Below are positions 1 through 12,282 of a DNA stretch of 64,000 bases, one piece after another. The position numbers and the translations under genes are program-made. The DNA lies in NCBI GenBank assembly GCA_947034895.1, contig OX344761.1, forward strand, positions 26,362,863 through 26,426,862, read 5' to 3'. This stretch comes from Rhytidiadelphus loreus. Taxonomy: Eukaryota; Streptophyta; Bryopsida; Hypnales; Hylocomiaceae. How positions within the stretch are numbered: position 1 is the first letter of the stretch; each line of letters starts with the position of its first letter. The notes beneath the pieces are model-generated. The model saw only the letters and a list, made by a program, of their open reading frames with translations, was not told the origin of the DNA and made no database searches.

Positions 1-1
1 C

Positions 2-400
2 AACACACAAGAGAAGAGCAACAGTCCAAACATAAAGAGAAAGTATGTCCTTGGCGACTCGGATACTACTTTTTTACAACCATCAAGTTCCATAGATAGT
101 GGAGGAGGTTCCTCATCCACCTTATTTATGACACGACCTAGGGGCTCTGAGCATGTTGAAGGAACAAAGGCGTTTGACATCATTGAGGAAGACAATAACG
201 GTAGCGCAAGCTAATACAACGAAAGCAATGGCTGAAGCTACTTGAAGAAGACGCAGGTGATGGAGGACCATAATCTCTTTATGTTGATGACATATGCAAC
301 AAATGGTATCATTTCCGACATGGCAACATGATACTTACATCTACATCAAGAAGAAAAGTTGCATAAATTGGAAATTCGTTTGGTAGAGGCACAGACATGC
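2..400 (+). pseudogene. Possible PIF/Harbinger ORF1 (Myb/NAM-associated) remnant
   Basis: The frame starting at base 2 is open for about 70 codons and then stops. It is Ser-rich and contains a short block around RPRGSEHVEGTKA. After a stop, another frame carries a Glu/Lys-rich stretch (EEKLHKLEIR). This order, a Ser-rich segment then RP-x-G-x-x-x-x-x-G-T-K and a charged helix, resembles the C-terminal part of the DNA-binding accessory protein of PIF/Harbinger transposons. A Harbinger transposase remnant lies nearby at 4.6-10.1 kb on the opposite strand, which makes the reading plausible, but no catalytic or DNA-binding core is visible. The window edge cuts the 5' end. It could instead be an unrelated decayed plant gene. 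Confidence 0.25.
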
Positions 401-1170
401 TCGATAGAGGCATATGCATGCTCAGTTGAAGCACAACCTGCTCCACCACCCATTCTTGTCAAGACATTTGATGAATTGCAAAGTAGAGTGGCTGAAGTAC
501 ACAACCATATGCAACAACATTCAAGAACTTCAATTCCAGCAGGTAATAATCCCCTATTCATGTCTTAGCAATCTTCTAGCGTTGCCTCCTTGTCACCATT
601 GTCCCACTGTCAATGTTGAACTTTCATTTTGTGTTGATGCCCATTGACTTGGCTATGTGATTGCAAATGATGGACTTGTGATGGAAGGAAGCCAAAATCA
701 TTTCCAACATCCCCTAAAAGAGCACTATTCCTATGCAGTGGATCTTGGCTGTACTAGAACTATAGAATAGAGTCTGCATGGGCAACACAACAATGATCTG
801 GACCAGGAGTTTTGAATTCGGCCATTCACTTTTAGGCAACAAGGTACTAATGTGCAATTGAATGACTTTGTATTTGGCAGGGATGATGGAGTCAAAAACC
901 ATCGAGGACAAGGTGACCACCAGGAAGAAGTAGTGTCATACCATAGTCATGTTGCACGCATTGGATTTTCTTCTCAACATAGTAGAGTGCAAACGTGGAA
1001 TGACCTCGGGAATGACATTGAAGAAGAAAATGAGGAAGACATATGTAGTTTAGAGAGTCCTTATGGTAGTCAACCATTTGAAGCTCATGACTATGATGAG
1101 TCACAGGAATGCAATAGCATTGACAGTGCTTCCTTTTATTTAAAATTTCAATGTTATGTACCATGATTTG
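401..1170 (+). other. Weakly coding-like stretch, no gene recognised
   Basis: The longest open frame is 852-1166 (+, 104 codons). It is acidic, rich in Asp, Glu and Ser, and resembles no family I recognise. Composition here is less AT-rich than downstream, and several short frames overlap without a clear start. It may be the 3' part of the same decayed element as bases 2-400. I do not call it a gene. Confidence 0.2.
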
Positions 1171-2600
1171 TCAGCTTAGCTAAGTTTTTCTTTTGAAATG
1201 ACAAAGGTCATATGTACATAGTTTGTCTCTTTTCCGTAATCCACCTATCAAGATCTTTTGTTTTGATGGTCCATCTCTTAGTAGTATTCCATATTATTTG
1301 TTGTGTGCACAATTTGAGCCTAAAAGTATGTCATATGGGACAGTAAACATCATATTTTAGAATATGCTATGTTTGTATACATTGGGTTGTAGTAGTTTGA
1401 TAATAAGTTTAGTTTTGTGACAATAGATGATTTTTTTGCTATGGCAATCATAGTTTAGCAATGATGGTCATGTACATGAGTTTCTATTAGTAATGGGAAT
1501 TATTATATGGCTATTAATAGTCTTGCATTATATATGACATATACAAATCAAAAATGTTTGCACGATATGTGGTATATAGAAATATATAAAGTTTGCACAA
1601 TATGTGACGTATAGAAATAAAAAATGTTTACACAGTATGAGATATATAGGCAGAAACATTTAAATTTTATAAAATCCAAAAGTTAGAATAGTCAATAATA
1701 AATTTTTATTATTGACTAGGTTATTATAAAAATCTTATAACAACTTTGTTAGTAATAAAATGTTATTATTGACTAGGCTAATATAAAATGGCCATGTCAA
1801 ATAATAAAAATTAAATTTTTTTTTTATAATGGTTACATCAAAAATCACATTTTAAATTAATTTTATAATGGATATTTAAAAAATAATTCTTACCCAAAAA
1901 AATATAAGGTTCAAAGGCATATTCAATATGCAAAACCCTAATCAATTTATAGCTAAGGAAAAAAAACTCAATGTTTTTTTAAATGAATTTCTAATGTTAG
2001 TTGTTCTCCATTCAAAGAATTTAGTTGTTCTCCATTAGAATTTCATTTAAATACAAAATTCATTTGTATTTGAGGATAATTTTTTAAGAGCAGTAAATGC
2101 TAAAAAAAAATCAAGATTTGCAAAGGACATCCTTTTAGAAAATATTAAACTGAAAAATCATAATCTTTCATTTTCAAAATCCAATTTGTGTGCTAGAACT
2201 AGATTTCAAAAGTAATTTTTTATAACTAAAAACTATTAAAAATACCACGTTCATTAGATTTTATTTTAACTTCAAAGTATTGTTCATTCTATAATTTGGT
2301 ACCTTGGGCATTTTGGAGTTAGACATTGTAGAATTAGAAAATAAGATGGTTCACAATACAAGTGCAATTGGGAACTTTTAAACAATATCAAAGCTATTTG
2401 GCTAAGACATTTAAAGGATATTACTCCTAAAGAATATAACAACTTTTATCAATCTTTGACAAAAGTTTGTATGCAAATTATTTATACTAAATATGATTAC
2501 TGGATTTTGCAGATAAACATAATGATATTAATCTATAAAAATTAGTACATTCTTAAATTTTTTACAAGTATGGCTTTTTACAACATGTGATAATAGATTA
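1171..2600. other. AT-rich intergenic DNA with small repeats
   Basis: There is no coding signal on either strand. It holds a short tandem array at 1550-1650 and a near-perfect 26-bp palindrome at 1691-1716 (GTCAATAATAAA with its complement). A related TTATTATTGACTAGG string recurs about 60 bases further on. The rest is poly-A/T-rich DNA. Confidence 0.6.
1550..1650. repeat. Short tandem repeat, unit about 35 bp
   Basis: Three diverged units begin near 1550, 1587 and 1620, each built on AAATGTTTGCAC followed by a TATGTG-x-x-x-TATAGA block. They look like replication-slippage copies. No coding role is visible. Confidence 0.6.
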
Positions 2601-2866
2601 GAGTTTAGGCCATTTTTACAAAAAATCTAAGGCTCAAACAAGGTCGTAAGACAACATACATGAAGTGCAATTACACTTTAAAAGTGATTATAAATAATTA
2701 AATTTTAATTAAAAAAAAATTGAATTGATATAGCAGTAGTAGTGCCACATCAGTTTGGTGATTTCAAAAATATTTTAAAAAATTATTATTTTCCTTATCT
2801 TTGCACCAAAGGCCGAAAATTAAAGAACCTTGTTCTTGCATTAGATTTTTCGTGTTGTAAGTAAAA
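2600..2866 (+). repeat. Dispersed repeat family A, copy 1
   Basis: This block shares an ordered series of strings with 40790-41075 and 52540-52780: a GTGCAATTACACTT-type string, an AT-only stretch, GTAGTGCCACATCA, TTTTCCTT, a GGCCGAAA string and TTAGATTTTTTGTAAT. The three copies are diverged but collinear. They are probably remnants of one non-autonomous element; no termini were defined. Confidence 0.5.
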
Positions 2867-2868
2867 TT

Positions 2869-3110
2869 GCTATTATACTTTTCAATATGATAAATATGGG
2901 TCACTTGAAGTTTTACTTGAAGTTCCTAAAAGGAAGTACTAGTGAACGGGTTGAACAATAAGTTCAACTGCAGCTATCCAACTGAAGTCACTAAAATTAA
3001 ATGCTAGTGATTCATGAATGTATTAGTGATTCATGAGTGAAAGTGCTATTGTACTTTTCAATATGATAAGCATAAACCACTTGAAGTTCTACTTGAAGTT
3101 CCTAAAAGGA
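2869..3110 (+). repeat. Imperfect direct duplication of about 67 bp
   Basis: Bases 2869-2935 and 3044-3110 are near-identical (TTCAATATGATAA, CACTTGAAGTT, ACTTGAAGTTCCTAAAAGGA). The second copy runs directly into the CACTA MITE end at 3111. This suggests a local duplication, or two copies of the same target repeat. Confidence 0.6.
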
Positions 3111-3212
3111 CACTACAAGAGAAAGAGGTGTTTTAAGTAGTGTCCTAGACATCATGTCTTTTAAGTAACGTCTTTTAAGTAAGCTTTTAAGTAAAATTTT
3201 ACTAAAAAGACA
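3111..3212 (+). mobile_element. Truncated CACTA-type MITE
   Basis: It starts CACTACAAGAGAAAG, the same end as the complete 189-bp MITE at 60492-60680, and follows it through GGTGTTTTAAGTA and a GTCCTAGA string before diverging. The opposite inverted terminus is missing, so this is a half element. CACTACAAGA ends are typical of the CACTA (En/Spm) superfamily. Confidence 0.65.
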
Positions 3213-3224
3213 ATCTTGCATGGT

Positions 3225-4060
3225 ATAGGTCAAATTGCTACCAAAAGTGGTTTCTAATAAACTATAATTTCAACCTAAAATTTTGAGCATTGTTTAATAA
3301 TGACTATAGGTTTCTATTGCCAAAATTTTCAACTCAAATAAAATATGAAATCATTACATGAGATTTGGAGCCTCTAGGAGACTGCGAGTTATAATGTTGT
3401 GATAACCAAGGAATGTGACTTCTGCAGTGAAACCACAACGGTCCTAACATGGCCGAGAGGCTGCCACCTCATTTCTCAATTTGTTTTTTGTTTTCAACTT
3501 TTTTTTGCATTTGAAGAATTAAATTTTTTTTTTTTAATTTTAAATTTTAAATTTTTTTAAAATAAAAAAATTGACACTGCGGGAGGGATAGTGAAGGGAA
3601 CAAACTTGAAACAATCTCTTGAAGGCTCTAAATATCATCTAATGGATTTCTAGAAGAGGTTGAAAATGAATAAGAATGGCATGTTTTTCAATTGAAATAA
3701 TTATAGAGAGCACATTTAGATGACTGTTGAATCAATATTCAACTCAAAATGAGCTTTCAATAGAGAGTTATTTTTAGGAGTTTTTTGTTCATTTTTTAGG
3801 CAATTTTTTCTTCTATAATATAGGGGTGTGAAAGATATTTTTCAGTTTTATGGTGTATCTTTTTACTTCAAAAATTTATAACTAATTATTTTTAACAAAC
3901 AAAAATATCAGTAATTCAAAACATAAACTTTCAAAGTAGGAAAACCTATCCATATTTATTTATTTATTTATATAATTTTAAGTTCAAAAATTATATAGGG
4001 GGTCCAAAGTTTTGTTTGCATGTGGTTTCTAATGGACACTCTCAGTGAAGCCCCCAAGAT
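3225..4060 (-). mobile_element. Diverged relative of the hAT-like MITE at 63.2 kb, with nested insert
   Basis: Read on the minus strand, 3650-3960 matches 63250-63560, and 3240-3330 matches 63600-63680, in collinear inverted order (shared strings include TTCAAAAATTTATAACTA, CATAAACTT and CTATAGGTTTCTATTG-like). About 320 bp between the two blocks (near 3340-3640) has no counterpart and includes an AAATTTTAAATTT-rich tract, so it is probably a nested insertion. GGACACTCTC near 4035 resembles the terminal GGACACTC of the 63-kb element. Confidence 0.5.
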
Positions 4061-4471
4061 TTGCAAGCATCATAGTGGACAATTTATTAATTTTTTATTG
4101 AGAAAATTAATTATTTTATGTATCAGACCACTTCATGTAAGTCACATCCAAAAATGATATTGAAATCCAAATATGTGTTTTTGAGGATTTTAGATGCATG
4201 GGACAAAACTTACTTTTTCAACTAAAAAATTCATTAAAAATTCTTAAGATTCTTTGATTGTGATGATTTTTTTTTCTTGATACATTACAAGTGTAGGAAC
4301 ATTTTGTGAAAATCATACTTTATTAAATTTATAAAAAAAAAGTGGTTTGACATAGTGCAATAGACTGACATTGTAGTTGAGACAACATTTTTGGGTACCC
4401 AAAGCAAAACATTGTCCCGTTGCCAATAAAACATAAAAGAAAAGAATAAAGTATATATATATATACATTGT
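4061..4471. other. AT-rich spacer, nothing recognised
   Basis: No open frame or repeat boundary is visible apart from a (TA)n run near 4451-4465. The stretch joins two mobile-element remnants. Confidence 0.5.
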
Positions 4472-5108
4472 GAACTAGGAAGGCATAGTTGTTTACAGGT
4501 TTAGTAGCAACATTGTTTTGTGAATAGAAAACTATAGTGCCTTCGGCATAGAGGGATTATCAACTATCTTCACGAAAGTCAATTGTGGGCTTCATGGCCA
4601 TTCAGTGCCCACAAGTGCTCCACCAAGTATGTATCGTCATTCTCTAATTCTATAGTACCTACAATTAAATCTTCATAAGATAGATCTTGATTGAGCAATA
4701 CGGATCTTTGCACATCAAAAGGAAAATCAAGACTGGCATCTTCTTCATCTTCCAAAATCATGTTGTGTAAAACACAGCATGCAAACATGATGTCAAAAAT
4801 GCATTTGGTACTCCATTGCCTGCATGGATTTTGTATAATAGCAAAGCAAGCTTGAAGAAAGCCAAAGCACTTTTCAACATCTTTCTTGACACTCTATTGT
4901 TGTTTAGCGAAATGAATACACTTTTGATCATCTGGTGCATGTATAGTCTATACAAAGCACAACCATGGTGGATAGATTTCATCTGCCAGCAAGTAATATT
5001 GATTGTATTGGACTCCGTTCACAACAAACTCCAATTCATAGCCTTCACCAGTCAACATGTTTTGATCCAAGGGGCCGCGGTCTAGTACATTGATATCATT
5101 GTTTGCAC

Positions 5109-6200
5109 CTAGGAGACTTGTAGATAATCTGGTTGGATGTGAATTTTTGTCTTTTTTTTGAGCTAATTGGAGTGCATTTTGCAGTTAGTTGAGAGTAGTT
5201 AGTGAATTGTGGAGTCAAATTGGGTGTTTTGGTCATTTGAATTAGTTCCAATTGGAAATTGTCTTGTTGTTTGGTTGGTGGGTTATCTTTTCCAAGTTGG
5301 TGAGTCAATAATGAATGCCAATTAGGTTAGTGTTTGGTTTTGAATTAATTGTATTTTCAGCCGAATTGGATGAATGTTGGCGGGTTGAGTGAAATTGGTA
5401 TCATTGTTGGTGTCGTATCAAATCCAAATCGGAGGTTGTTGTTAGTTGGCTGTCTTCTCCAAGTAGTAACCGTCTTTGTGAGTCCTATTAGGTCCTGAAT
5501 TGAATTCATTTTTGGAGACCCACAACGAGTGAAGCTAATGCGAGTCCCAGTCAGTGAGGATGTGTATTTTGTTTTGTAGGAGATTTCCTAGTTGGGGAGT
5601 GTATTTGTGTTGATCTAGGGTCGGATCGGAGTGTGTGTATGTTTGTGTTTGTGTCCTAGTCGGGATATGTGTGTGCCAATGCATGGCGGTGCGTGTGATG
5701 TGTAGATGAAGTGAGAGAAAATTATCCAAGTCAGGAGATAATTGAAGAAGGATGCTAATTGTTGAATTAAAGAAAGTTTGTGCTGAAAGATGAAAAATAG
5801 TGATAGGAGCAATAATTTTAAATTAGGCTTAGTTGAAGCTGTGAAGGATTATTAGAGCCGAGTTGGAATGTCGGGAGTGTTGAAAATTAGATTCCAATTA
5901 GGATAGCGATTAGAGTATAAAGGATGATTTGCAAGATAAGTTGTGAGAGTGAGTTGAAAGATTAATTTGTGATATTATTGTTGAATTTGTAACGGTGATT
6001 TAATTACCAATTTGGAATTTTTATGGAAATGTATTTCAGCCGAATTGATGTCGTGTGTATGTGCAATGTCATTGTAGTATTGTTTTTGGCTATGGATTTC
6101 CAAATTGGATTATTGAACCTATTAGCATAGATTTCCTACTTGACAATCTTCCTTGGAACGAACTTATTATACTAATAGGGTAATTTCCGATTAGGTCATT
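5109..6200 (+). mobile_element. Insertion of about 1.1 kb of unknown class in Harbinger transposase
   Basis: The transposase frame runs to a Phe-Phe-Gly-Leu block near 6205 and resumes at Gly-Ala-Asn-Asn-Asp near 5100, blocks that are adjacent in the family. The intervening DNA is therefore an insertion. It is G/T-rich on plus, has no long open frame, and has no clear terminal repeat or target duplication that I could fix by eye. A solo LTR or a TRIM element is possible. The boundaries are accurate to about 15 bp. Confidence 0.55.
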
Positions 6201-6739
6201 ATCCTTCTTCAACAAGACCAAAGAAAACAAGTCATATATGTAATCCTTGGTTTGCTATGGCTTCAAGAATAATAGATCTCTTCCCATCTTTGTTACCATA
6301 ATCTCCATGCCAAGCCACATGGCAGTTCTTCTACTCGTAGTGCATGCAATCAATAGATGCAAACATTTTTGGCCAACTCCACTCAACCACTAGTAGAAAA
6401 TTCAACGTCCAAATTCACAAAGAAGTGTTGATTTGGACGAAATAGTTTGTGTTGATTTGGACGTGATGATTTGGACAGAATTCAACAAAAATTTGTTCAA
6501 AATTATGTTCATTTGAATAAAATTCCAACTGAAACTTGTTGATTTGGACAAATATTTCAACCAAAATTTGTTGATTTTTTTTAATTAATTAATTATTATT
6601 ATTTAAATTTATTTTTTTCAAAGTGCCTAGGTGGCACCGCCACGCGGGCGGGATGGGGGCAATGGTGTTTGATCTTTGCACCCCTTGTCTAGGGGTGCAA
6701 AGCTCTATCCATTGCACCATATGGAAATGAACATATCTT

Positions 6740-7180
6740 AATCATGAGCAGATAGTTATTTATTTCCGTTTTTCAATCTTTGTCACCTGTTGTTTCAAAT
6801 CAATCAACTTTGGGGGCTGTTTTCTCATAGTATATTAACTTCTTTTTTTAAACTTCTGAACTAATAAAAGTTGTAAAATCAAGTTAAGTTTCATCTACAA
6901 CAATCTGTTTGTGATTTTGAGTCTCCAATTGAAAGTTATGGGCAAAATTCAGAGACAGTGTCTACAAATGTTGAAAACAAACTTTCATTCCAAACCCTCT
7001 CTGAATTTTGTTCATAACTTTTAATTTGAGACTTGAAATAACAAACGGATTATTGGAGGTTAAAGTTAACTTGATTTCCCAACATTTATAAGCTTGAAGT
7101 TTTTTCAAAAAATGTACTTTACCATGCGAAAATAGCCTCCAAAGTCTGCTGAATTGAAAAAGACTGAATTGTGAATTACT
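6740..7180. repeat. Imperfect palindrome inside the CACTA element
   Basis: Sequence on either side of about 6970 is inverted: AATCAAGTTAAG near 6880 pairs with GTTAACTTGATT near 7070, GAGTCTCCAATTG pairs with ATTTGAGACTTG, AAAGTTATG pairs with CATAACTTTT, and AATTCAGAGA pairs with TCTCTGAATT. The arms are about 200 bp. It may be a foldback MITE nested in the CACTA element, or a self-complementary region of it. Confidence 0.65.
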
Positions 7181-9204
7181 AAGTTAATAGAAAATATTCC
7201 TATTGCACATAGTGAATGTCAAACTTGGTGGTTTAAACATTTCCATATGAAATTTTAGTGACAAGAACTTCAATTCAATTTAAGATATTATGAATATTTG
7301 ACATACATTTTATTAGGAGGTGATTTAGACACAATTTATATTCAAGTTTTTTGTAATGTAGAACATACAATTTGAATAGCTCTAAATTAGAATTTGAAAA
7401 TTCTTCATTTAGAATTTAAATATTTAAAAAAAAAATCATGTTGAAGAATTTTATTGAAAAACTAGAATAAAAAAATAAAAATAAAAACACGCTTGATTTT
7501 TATTTTTTTTAAATCATGAAGTAGAAGTAGGTCTAAGATTGAAAGAAAAATTAAATAATTAATAGCTCTAAAATGGGATTGAAACACAATAATGTCAACG
7601 GTGAGATTGTTATAAATAAAAAATTTAACCTTATCAAGCAATTTCTTTTGAAAAATTGTGAAAATTGCATTCAAAATTGAATCCTAGAAGTTATTTTTTC
7701 AAGAAGATGCTCAAATAGCCCGAAAAACAAGATTGTTCGTAACTTTCACATTACTAATCCAAATGGAATGAATCAAAGCTTCACATGTAGACAAAAATAT
7801 GATATTCAAGAAGAAAAAAATTAAAGAATTAATTTCAAGTTTTTTTAGATTTCTTTTTTGAATTCTACCCAGTGACGTGAAAATTATGTTTAAGATGCCA
7901 TAACTTTTGCTCTTGAGCACCAATTGAAATAAAATTTATATTTCCATAAAACTAATAAATTTTCCTATCTTATGAGAAAGTTTCAAAAAGTTTTACTAAA
8001 AATTTAAATTATACAAACCTGCCCAAAATCTATTTTGTCCTAGATTTTGTCCCTCAAGGGGACAATGGTCCTTTAGGGGTTAGAAAAATTAAAATTAAAA
8101 TTTAGACTCCTAAAGAACAAAGAAGACTTTTTTTTACAATATGGCTTGTGTTTTTGGTCATGTATTTAGAAATTGAATTCCCTTTTTTTCCTTTATAAAA
8201 TTTTTACACAACATGTGGTAAAGGGATAGTTTGAAGGACTCACAATTTTTATAACCTTTGATTATATCATGAGAAAGTTATTGTATGATGTATAGGTTTT
8301 CTAGGTATGTATGCATGTAAGCCAAGTAGATTTGAATGTATTTTTCAAATAAATAGGAATTTGAAATTGGTTTTCTAAAAAATTAATTTTGTGAGATGTT
8401 TCAAATCGTTCTATATAGATTAGGGAGGTGAAACTCATGAAGAATTTCAATTTCCAATTTAAAGTGGGATTTCTACACTCAAATTTTTTTATAGAATGCA
8501 ATTTCAAATATTTTCAAAAAAAATTTAAAAAATAGGATGCAAATTGTTGATTACAACATATACATTAGTACATTGCAACCATTAGGTTTGGAAATCTTTA
8601 GTTTCATAAATAGAATTCTTTTCATTGAATGTTGTAAATCGATCTCAATTTCTATCCACTTATTATTTTTTCCAAGCATGAATATAAAATATATATTGTT
8701 GCAACTTCTAATATAGATTCTCCAACATATTTTTTCAGCATATGATGGAAAATTGCAAATTGTAGAATTGATATATACCTTAATTTTTCGGATAAAATTT
8801 TGGAAAAATGAAATTTAGTCATTTGGGATGAATGAAACACATTTTTTTTTAAATTCAAGCATCATGATGTTGCAATTGGTGAAATTTTTTATTTTACAAT
8901 TTCAAAAAGGAATAATAGGTCAAAATAAGTGCAAGCTAGATCATCTAGTTAAATCGGTTAAAAAAAATTAACATAAATGAAGATTTCAACCTTGCTTTGA
9001 AGACTTATATTTAAAAGCAATTATGGGCCTTTCATATGTTGAAAACCTTGATAGAATCAAATTACTTGAATCAAAGTTGAATTACATTATGAATTTAATT
9101 AGATCTTCAATGGAATTCAAAATCTAATTGAAAATAAAATACAATTTGAACTCTAAATTCATAATTCTTGAAAAATTCCAGAAAATTCCAGAAAGAACAA
9201 TCCA

Positions 9205-9297
9205 AAAGCATTCCAAAACAACCCTAAAACAACCTAAAAACAACCGTAAAACAACCCCAAAACAACCCTAAAACAACCCTAAAACAACCCTAAAACA
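9205..9297. repeat. Tandem repeat AACAACCCTAAA-like near CACTA right end
   Basis: About seven units of 11-12 bp (ACAACCCTAAA with small variants) lie directly inside the right subterminal region of the CACTA element. The CCCTAAA core matches the plant telomere unit, but every unit carries an extra ACAA. Confidence 0.75.
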
Positions 9298-10330
9298 TTG
9301 AACAAAAACATGTTGATTTGTTCGTTGCACTATTCACATGAACAAAAATTTGTTAAACCATTTTGTTAAATTGTGCTCAAATCAACAAAAAAATGTAAAA
9401 ACGGTCATTGCAGTACCCAAATCAACAAGTTTTTGATGATTTTTTGTTGATTTGGACATAATTTTCTACTAGTGAACATTTATCGCCAATTGTTTTGCAA
9501 TGTCTACTTTGGTTGGTTGCCTCAAATAATGAGGGCCAAACTCAACACAAACAACACATAATCTCTTCATTGCCTCCATAATAGTGGACTCAACAATTCT
9601 GCAATGTTCATCAATAGCATCAATAGTAACCTCATATGCAAGAATTTGAAGATTTGCCGTGTATTTTTTAAGTGAAGAAAGTCCTAATTTTCCAACAGCA
9701 TCCCATTTCTGCACGAAGTAGCTATTATAACTACAAATCCTAGCTACAATGGATAGAAATAATGGTCGTTGCATTCGAAAGCGGCATTGGAACAATGTTG
9801 ATCCATAGATTGGAGTGTTGGAGAAATAGTTAACAAATAGTCGCTCATGTCCTTTGACCCATTGTTTTTCTAGATTTCCACGTTGCCCAAGCTTGGATCC
9901 ACCAGCAACATTGGAACGCTCTATCTCAGAAATTGAATAATCACAAACTTGATTGAAGTTGTTGAAGATGATGTCTTCTTGTTCTTCATCTTCACGTAGT
10001 GCTTGTTGTTGGCCAACTAATCTTGCTCTCCATGCCTCCATACTAATACAATAGTAGTAGCACTTTATTCGTTTCAAACAAAGTCAGTCTCCTATGTTTG
10101 CAAAGATGTGGATGGCAATGGGTTTTTAATGCATGCTACAATCAAATGATTGAGAAGTGGATGTGCAATGCATATTCTCTAGTGCAAAACTGGTGGATGT
10201 GGCTATTAATTGCAATCAAAGAAAGATCAAGAAGTAGAAAGTTACAATAGACACAAAATGGCACACATAAAGTAGGATAGGCTTCATAGTGAAGGAAGAC
10301 TTACTATACAACTATTGTGCCTTCTAGGTG

Positions 10331-12282
10331 TATATAGATTTGTACAAAAACAACTTGGAATTCAATAGATCCAATAAAAAGTTCAATATATTTTAGAATT
10401 TGACCTAGTCAACTTCAAATTGCAATAAAAATTCAAATTTCAGATTTTTTTTTCTTCCTAATATGTAGAATGGATAATAAACTAGACTTCTTGTGCTTCA
10501 TTTCATTGACCAATGTCAAAAATATAAGAGATCATCTTCAATCCTAAAATAGGTTTGAAGTGTAGGGGCCCCTTTAAAGATCCCACTATTTTCTTTGAGA
10601 TTGCATTTTTAACACTCGAAAGATAGAATAGAGAGACATCTAATTATTTTTTAGGGAGGTGTTAAATTTAACCTATAAAAGATGGAGCCTATGATCATCT
10701 AATTAAACCTTAAAATTCTCTGCTTTTTATCCTTTATTTCTTCATAAGAAAATCATACTTTTCTTTACATATATTAAACATTAGATTCCATCTTTGAAAA
10801 ATAAAACGAATTTTTTCCTAAATTACAATGGATTTCTTAGGAAAAATAAAGAAAATACAAATATGCTTTAAAATCTAAAAAATTTAGAATAGAAGTAGAT
10901 AATAGTATAGAAAATTATAAGATAAAGGAAATTTTCATTAATCCATATTTGGAAACATTGTAATATATTCTCAACTTTCACTTGGATCAAATGATTATTT
11001 TTAGAGTTTTTTCAAAATTTTCATATGGAGTAGAAACTACGCTTGATAAATTCCATTTTGTAAGCTATGCTCATAAATAAATAAAATCATTTTGAATGTC
11101 AAGATCAAGTTTCAAGGATAAACCCTCAAAGTATTGAAATACATTATTTAGTGATAATATCAATTTTTTTTAAACTATTGATATCCCATATAAAATTACA
11201 AAAAAATAATAAGACTTGAACTTAATTCAATAATGTGGATATAACATCAGTGAAGTTGCTTACAAATAAACTATATAAAAATCATTTGATTAGTTCAAAA
11301 TCTTCTTTTAGTCCATAGGCACCCTTCCAGAGTTAAGGGTACTCCTACAAAGTCTTCATCTTTGTAGGATGTCAATTGAAGGTACCCTTGTAACACAAAC
11401 ATGATTCCAACATAACAAAATGTAATAAAATACAAACAACTATACTATATTAGGTTGTCATCATGTATTACTAGCTTGGTTTTTGAGTAAGATAGTTATT
11501 CAAACTTCCTCATCATAGGTTCTATCAATGCAAAATAAATTTTTTTACGCTCACAACCAATAATTAAAAAATAATGATTGCTACAAAAAATTCCTAGTGA
11601 TGATAAAAAAAATATAGGGTTTGAGGTACTTGAAGATTTAATCTAGCATGACCACTAAAGTAATTACACCTAAATGCGTCTAAATAAGCAATCAAGCATT
11701 GTTTTTATTAATAAATTGCTTAATTTTTGGTTAGAATCTTCTTGGAAGTCAAAATAGTAGTTTTTAGGTTCTTTTCTTTTGCATTCTTTCAAAATCCTAT
11801 GAATAAACCTAAAGGAAAAATGCCAAAAATAGGTTCTATAAAGTCTCTTATGAATGGAGGCAATATAGATGAGGCAAAAATCTTTAAGAGTCATAATCTT
11901 TAGAAAAGAATTGTAATTATATGCAATTACCTAACCACCTAGCCTCCACCACTAGCACAAATATATGATACACTAAAACATGTATAATCTTTGTCGTCCC
12001 TTGCAAGCATTTTCTACAATAATGTCTCTAAACACATGATTGTATGAAGTTCTCTAATACTATTATCATCAAGATTTACATGTAAGAAATACTGAGGGTG
12101 AGAAGACACAAATTGAAAACTAGTTTATATTTAAGAAATTCCTTATCATATGGAGTTTTCATAGAGAATAACTCCAAGCTTTTCACAATGTTGGAGGTTT
12201 TTAATATTTAAAAACCACTTTGTCACGTTAACAAATTTTCTAAGGGAATATTTGACAATATATTCTCCCTTTTATAATAGAA
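10331..12282. other. AT-rich intergenic DNA with one strong hairpin
   Basis: There is no supported gene. At 11335-11389 two nested inverted repeats form a stem: AAGGGTAC with GTACCCTT outside, TCCTACAAAG with CTTTGTAGGA inside, loop 7 nt. The rest is A/T-rich with short random frames. Confidence 0.5.

Larger units (their letters stand above)
6388..9474. mobile_element. Non-autonomous CACTA (En/Spm) element, 3,087 bp
   Basis: Both ends carry the 15-bp perfect inverted repeat CACTAGTAGAAAATT (6388-6402 and its complement ending at 9474). The 3-bp target duplication AAC is at 6385-6387 and 9475-9477, the size expected for CACTA. Subterminal regions (6405-6580 and 9300-9460) hold many copies of GATTTGGAC or its complement and of AATTTGTT-like strings, typical binding-site clusters for the element's own regulatory protein. 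No transposase frame is present, so it depends on a partner elsewhere. Parts of the interior (7.9-8.9 kb) recur at 38.3-40.7 kb. Removing the element and one AAC rejoins the Harbinger frame exactly. Confidence 0.92.
4579..10077 (-). pseudogene. PIF/Harbinger transposase pseudogene, three pieces
   Basis: Harbinger transposases cut and paste DNA through a DDE nuclease. Reading on minus, the N-terminal piece (10077-9478; start more likely the internal Met near 10041) carries the conserved GHERLFVNYFSNTPIY, FRMQRPLF and YFVQKWDA-x-GKLGLS blocks. It continues in frame across the CACTA insertion into 6384-6200, with ASIDCMH (first catalytic Asp). The C-terminal piece, 5108-4579, has NNDINVLD (second Asp), KDVEKCFGFLQ (catalytic Glu) and ACCVLHNMILEDE. 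All three catalytic residues survive, but the gene is dead: TAG at 6331-6333 in place of a conserved Trp, TGA at 6232-6234, two more in-frame TAGs in the C-terminal piece, and two large insertions. The family assignment is secure from motif order. Confidence 0.85.
4472..10330 (-). mobile_element. PIF/Harbinger DNA transposon remnant, nested
   Basis: It is defined by the decayed transposase inside it. Possible terminal or subterminal inverted repeats are GAACTAGGAAGGCATAGTTG at 4472-4491 and an imperfect complement at 10309-10330 (CAACTATTGTGCC then TTCTAGGTG). They lie about 100 bp beyond the transposase stop and about 230 bp beyond its start, as expected for a compact Harbinger element. Two later insertions, 5109-6200 and 6388-9474, sit inside. 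The exact termini and the 3-bp target duplication typical of the superfamily were not resolved. Confidence 0.5.

Noticed and set aside
5109..6200. Solo LTR in the Harbinger transposase
   Set aside because: No convincing TG...CA ends or 4-6 bp target duplication could be fixed; left as an insertion of unknown class.
9205..9297. Interstitial telomere (CCCTAAA)n
   Set aside because: Each unit carries an extra ACAA, and the array lies inside a CACTA subterminal region.
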